From Natronomonas sp. CBA1123 (GTDB lineage Archaea > Halobacteriota > Halobacteria > Halobacteriales > Haloarculaceae), in assembly GCF_009741925.1 (NCBI RefSeq), contig NZ_WPCC01000009.1, positions 25,206 to 89,205 on the forward strand: a stretch of DNA of 64,000 bases. Reading direction: 5' to 3'. Of this stretch, positions 61,242 to 64,000 are shown in pieces (within the stretch, counting starts at the first letter, position 1; each line of letters begins with the position of its first letter). The position numbers were made by a program, and so were the translations under genes. The notes beneath the pieces were generated by a model, which ran no database searches, was not told the origin of the DNA, and was given only the letters and a program-made list of their open reading frames with translations.

Positions 61242-62261
61242 CCGTCGACCAACCGACGCCAGCGTTTCGCGCGATGTACGACCGCCTCGCCACTCGCCCG
61301 GCATGGACGATTTGTGCCCTGTTCGTCGTGGGCGCGACGGTCGGACGGCTGCTCGGCGTCACGGTCGGCCCCACCCTCAGATACCTCCCGCTGGCGGCGA
61401 GCGTCGTCCTCTTCGGACTCCCCCACGGCGCGGTCGACTACCTCGTTCCGGCGCGAATGGACGACGACCGCTCGCTGCCGTCATCGATGGTCGTCGTCGG
61501 TGTTCTCTACGCCGCCGTCGGCGGCGCCTACGCCGCGCTGTGGCTCCTCGAACCGCTGGTCGCCGCGGCGGCGTTCATCGCGATAACGTGGTTCCACTGG
61601 GGGGCAGGGCGACGTGCACGCGCTGGTCGTCTTCGTCGACGCCGACCACCTCGACTCGACGCGACTGCGGGCGGCGACCGGGTTCGTCCGCGGCGGCCTC
61701 CCGATGTTCGTTCCGCTGCTGGCGTTTCCCGACAGATACCGAACCGTCGTCGACGCGTGGGTCGGACTGTTCGGCAGCGACCTCTCGACGGCGTGGCTGT
61801 TCGCCGAGACGACACGCCTCGTCGGCGGAAGCGTCTTCCTCGCGGTCACCGTCGGCGTGTTGCTCGTCGGCTACCGTCGCGGAAGCGGCCGCAGTTGGCG
61901 GGTCGACGCCGGCGAGACGGCGCTGCTGTGGCTGTTCTTCCTGACGGTGCCGCCGCTGGTCGCCATCGGCGTCTACTTCTGTGTCTGGCACGCCCTCCGG
62001 CACGTCATCAGAGTCGTCGCCGTCGACGGCGACTCGGCTGTCGACACCCGAAAACGCCTCGGGCGGTTCGCCCGAGAGGCCGCCCCGCTGACCGCGCTGG
62101 CGCTCGTCTTTCTCGTCGGCTTCGCGGTATTCGTCCCCGTCACGCCCACCTCGCCGGCGTCGGTCGCCGCAGTGTATCTCGTCTTCATCGCCGTTCTCAC
62201 GCTCCCCCACGTCGCCGTCGTGACGTGGATGGACCGCCGGGAAGGCGTCTGGTGGCCCTGA
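61232..62261 (+). pseudogene. blh: Brp/Blh-family beta-carotene 15,15'-dioxygenase, frameshifted at a G6 run
   Basis: From ATG 61232. The frame runs to AITWFHWG, then shifts in the six-G run 61599-61604; with five Gs it continues QGDVHALVVFVDADHLDSTR to 62261, about 342 residues. The family's conserved His motifs are split between both parts: LPHGAVDYLVP and WFHWGQGD before or at the junction; VWHALRHVIRV and TLPHVAVVTWMD after it. It would cleave beta-carotene to two retinals for bop. All motifs are preserved, so a misread homopolymer is likely; if real, the cell would lack this route to retinal. Confidence 0.85.
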
Positions 62262-62270
62262 ACCGGGCGG

Positions 62271-64000
62271 TCAGCGCTCAAAAAAGGCCTCGATGAGTTT
62301 CCGCTCGGCCGCCCGGAGGTGCTGGTGGTACGTCGCCCGGCCGATGCCCATCGATTCGGCGAGCGTATCGCCCGTGACCGGACGGTCCCACTCGTAGAAG
62401 CCGCTGACGTGGGCCTTCTGCAGCGCCGTCAACTGCCGTTCGGTCAGGCGGTCCTCCACGTCGGCGACGAACGCCTGCCGCGTCGACGGCGGCCGCTCCC
62501 GCTCGCGCTGGGCGACGACGTCCGTCTCCGGATACCGCTCCGAGAGGAGGTCGGCGACGGCCCGAACGTCGCCCTCGCTCGGCAGTTCGAGTTCGATGGT
62601 CGCGACGCCGTCGACGACGCCGATTTCGCAGATTCGCACGCCGCGTTCGGCCAGCGTCGCCGGCAGGGAGTCGTCGGTAACGGCGAACTCGAACAGCGTC
62701 TCCCCGCCGTGTTCGTGTATCACCTCCGCCGACGCGATGTGTGGGTACTGCTCGACGGCGTCGAGGATGGCCTCCGTGTCGCCGTCCGACCGGAAGAACA
62801 TCAACACGGAGCCGTCCTCGCGGTACACAGAGCCGTTGTAGGTGAGCGAACAGCCGGTCCGTTCCGAGAGGTCGACGAAGAACAGCCCGTCGTCGGTGGT
62901 TTCGACGTCGAGTTGTCGGACGCTGTCGGTCGCGAGCATGCGGCCGCGCTCTAAGGCGTTCAGCGCCGTCGCCGCCGCCCGGCCGATGGCCTCGAGGACG
63001 ACCCGTTCGTGTTCGTTCAGCGCCGCCTCCTCCGTCGTGTACAACGACAGGACGCCGTAGGTCGTCTCGCCGTAGACCAGCGGGACGGCGGCGATGCCAC
63101 GGACGCCCTCCGAACCCATCCACGGCGACCGCTCGGCGATGGCCGCCAGTTCCGTTCGGTCGGTGACGACCTGCAACTCGCCGGTGTCGTAGGCGACGGC
63201 GGCTGGAAGGGGGTCCGCCGCCGCGAGGTCGACACCGAGGTCGTCGGGTCGGACCGCCCACTCGCCGGCCGACGCCGTCGCGGCGAGGGTGTCGCTGGAG
63301 CGGTCCGGGACGCCGACCCACGCGAACTCGTAGGTGTCGACCGCGGCGACGCTGTCACACACCGTCTGTTCGACTTCGGCGCGGTTCCCCGCACCGACGA
63401 GTTCCCGAGTCACGTCCTTGAGGAGGCCGTTGATGCGGGCCAGCAGGTGTTCGAGGTTCCGCCGTTCGCGTTTCAACTCCATCTCGGCTTCCTTGCGCTC
63501 GGTGATGTCGGTCTGGAAGCCGACGAAGTGCGACACCTCGCCGTCGGCGCCGTGGACCGGTGCGATGTCGACGCGGTTCCAGAACGGCTCGCCGTCCTTC
63601 CGGTAGTTCAGCAACTCGACGGACACGGACTCCCCCGAATCGACCGCCTCCCGCATCGCGGCGATTGCCTCGGGGTCGGAATCTTCACCCTGCAGGAACC
63701 GACAGTTGCGACCGACGACGCGCTCTTTGGAGTAGCCCGTCAGCCGCTCGAAGGCGTCGTTGATGTACACCATCGGCTCGTCTGGGCGGTCGGCGTCGGC
63801 GATGGTGACGCCGACCGGCGCCTCGTCGATGGCTCGCTCCTTCAGCCGGAGTTCCTCGCGGACGCCGAGGTTTTCGATGGGCATCCGGGCGGCGCCGTCG
63901 GTCCGGAGCGGCGGCGCCCCCTCCAGTGCCGCCCGGAGTCGCTCGAGCATCGGCGCTCGGGCGTCGGATGTCGTCTTCGGTACGAACTCGCGACGCGGCG
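62271..64000 (-). CDS. bat: bacterio-opsin activator Bat (receiver end + PAS/LOV + GAF + HTH_10), 5' partial
   Basis: 559 residues from ATG 63950, but the frame stays open to the window edge: upstream codons read FVPKTTSDARAP, which looks like the end of a response-regulator receiver domain, so the true start is outside. Counting from 63950, the PAS domain (about 40-155) has GRNCRFLQGEDSD with Cys83, the flavin-adduct position of LOV domains. GAF-like at about 175-330 (AVPLVYGETTYGVLSLY), then the Bat-specific domain, then HTH_10 near 500-555 (LTERQLTALQKAHVSGFYEW, GIGRATYHQHLRAAERKL). Bat activates bop in Halobacterium; here it is convergent with bop-crtY-blh. Confidence 0.94.
   Translation of the reverse strand, partial: PRREFVPKTTSDARAPMLERLRAALEGAPPLRTDGAARMPIENLGVREELRLKERAIDEAPVGVTIADADRPDEPMVYINDAFERLTGYSKERVVGRNCRFLQGEDSDPEAIAAMREAVDSGESVSVELLNYRKDGEPFWNRVDIAPVHGADGEVSHFVGFQTDITERKEAEMELKRERRNLEHLLARINGLLKDVTRELVGAGNRAEVEQTVCDSVAAVDTYEFAWVGVPDRSSDTLAATASAGEWAVRPDDLGVDLAAADPLPAAVAYDTGELQVVTDRTELAAIAERSPWMGSEGVRGIAAVPLVYGETTYGVLSLYTTEEAALNEHERVVLEAIGRAAATALNALERGRMLATDSVRQLDVETTDDGLFFVDLSERTGCSLTYNGSVYREDGSVLMFFRSDGDTEAILDAVEQYPHIASAEVIHEHGGETLFEFAVTDDSLPATLAERGVRICEIGVVDGVATIELELPSEGDVRAVADLLSERYPETDVVAQRERERPPSTRQAFVADVEDRLTERQLTALQKAHVSGFYEWDRPVTGDTLAESMGIGRATYHQHLRAAERKLIEAFFER

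Noticed and set aside
1..64000. tRNA or rRNA genes in the gaps
   Set aside because: No cloverleaf with TTCGAAT-type loop and CCA-like acceptor pairing was seen in any intergenic stretch longer than 70 nt. A tRNA search program would settle this.

Overview
The window is chromosomal DNA from an extremely halophilic archaeon (class Halobacteria). The evidence is high GC, very acidic proteins, GTG starts, many 1-8 nt gene overlaps, a TFB, bacterio-opsin-activator (HTH_10) regulators, a bacteriorhodopsin and Tat-type lipoproteins. I do not assign a genus. No rRNA, tRNA, CRISPR array or origin was seen. No stretch longer than 300 bases lacks a gene.

Layout. 0-7 kb: the tail of an HTH_10 regulator, a DrrAB-type ABC exporter, an alpha/beta hydrolase, an amidohydrolase and a frameshifted Tat-exported S15-like hydrolase. 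7.1-13.8 kb: a type IV pilus operon (secretion ATPase, platform protein, five small pilin-like proteins). 14.9-17.9 kb: sulfur cluster I (DUF2892 protein, TusA, sulfide:quinone-oxidoreductase-like flavoprotein, DUF1641 protein) and a PPOX-type flavin protein. 18.1-20.3 kb: an AT-richer island with an unusual glycosyltransferase and a tnpB remnant, bordered on the far side by a degenerate copy of part of the PPOX gene. 20.3-35.4 kb: MFS and APC transporters and a stress/dormancy-like set (DUF2267, CBS proteins, phosphoribosyltransferase, CBS-S30AE fusion, Na/Ca exchanger, TFB, P-type ATPase, VIT-like protein). 35.5-41.3 kb: metabolic genes. 41.5-47.2 kb: sulfur cluster II (DsrE, TusA, rhodanese-metallo-beta-lactamase protein, two YeeE/YedE halves, PiT-family permease, small HTH regulator, thioredoxin). 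47.2-48.9 kb: a complete IS200/IS605 element. 49.1-54.1 kb: pyruvate kinase, lipoprotein, methyltransferase, HTH_10 regulator, esterase. 54.2-59.5 kb: a Liv-type ABC importer. 59.5-64 kb: a retinal phototrophy cluster (bacteriorhodopsin, lycopene cyclase, Brp/Blh, Bat).

How the genes work together. The two sulfur clusters look like one system. The flavoprotein would oxidise sulfide to persulfide, TusA and DsrE proteins would carry the sulfur, the rhodanese-metallo-beta-lactamase protein would oxidise persulfide, and the YeeE/YedE and PiT proteins would move sulfur compounds across the membrane. The same interrupted palindrome, TATTG-N11-CAATA or a close variant, lies just upstream of tusA I, tusA II and trxA, and a half-conserved copy precedes the metallo-beta-lactamase gene. 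This links both clusters as a candidate regulon and is the most novel signal here. In the phototrophy cluster, lycopene cyclase makes beta-carotene, Brp/Blh cleaves it to retinal, the opsin binds it, and Bat, which carries a LOV-type cysteine motif, would regulate the set.

Caution. Five genes (minor pilin, CBS-S30AE, P-type ATPase, PiT permease, brp/blh) are frameshifted exactly at six-base G or C runs, and a sixth (S15 hydrolase) is frameshifted elsewhere. All remain otherwise well conserved on both sides of the break. Homopolymer sequencing error is at least as likely as real gene loss.
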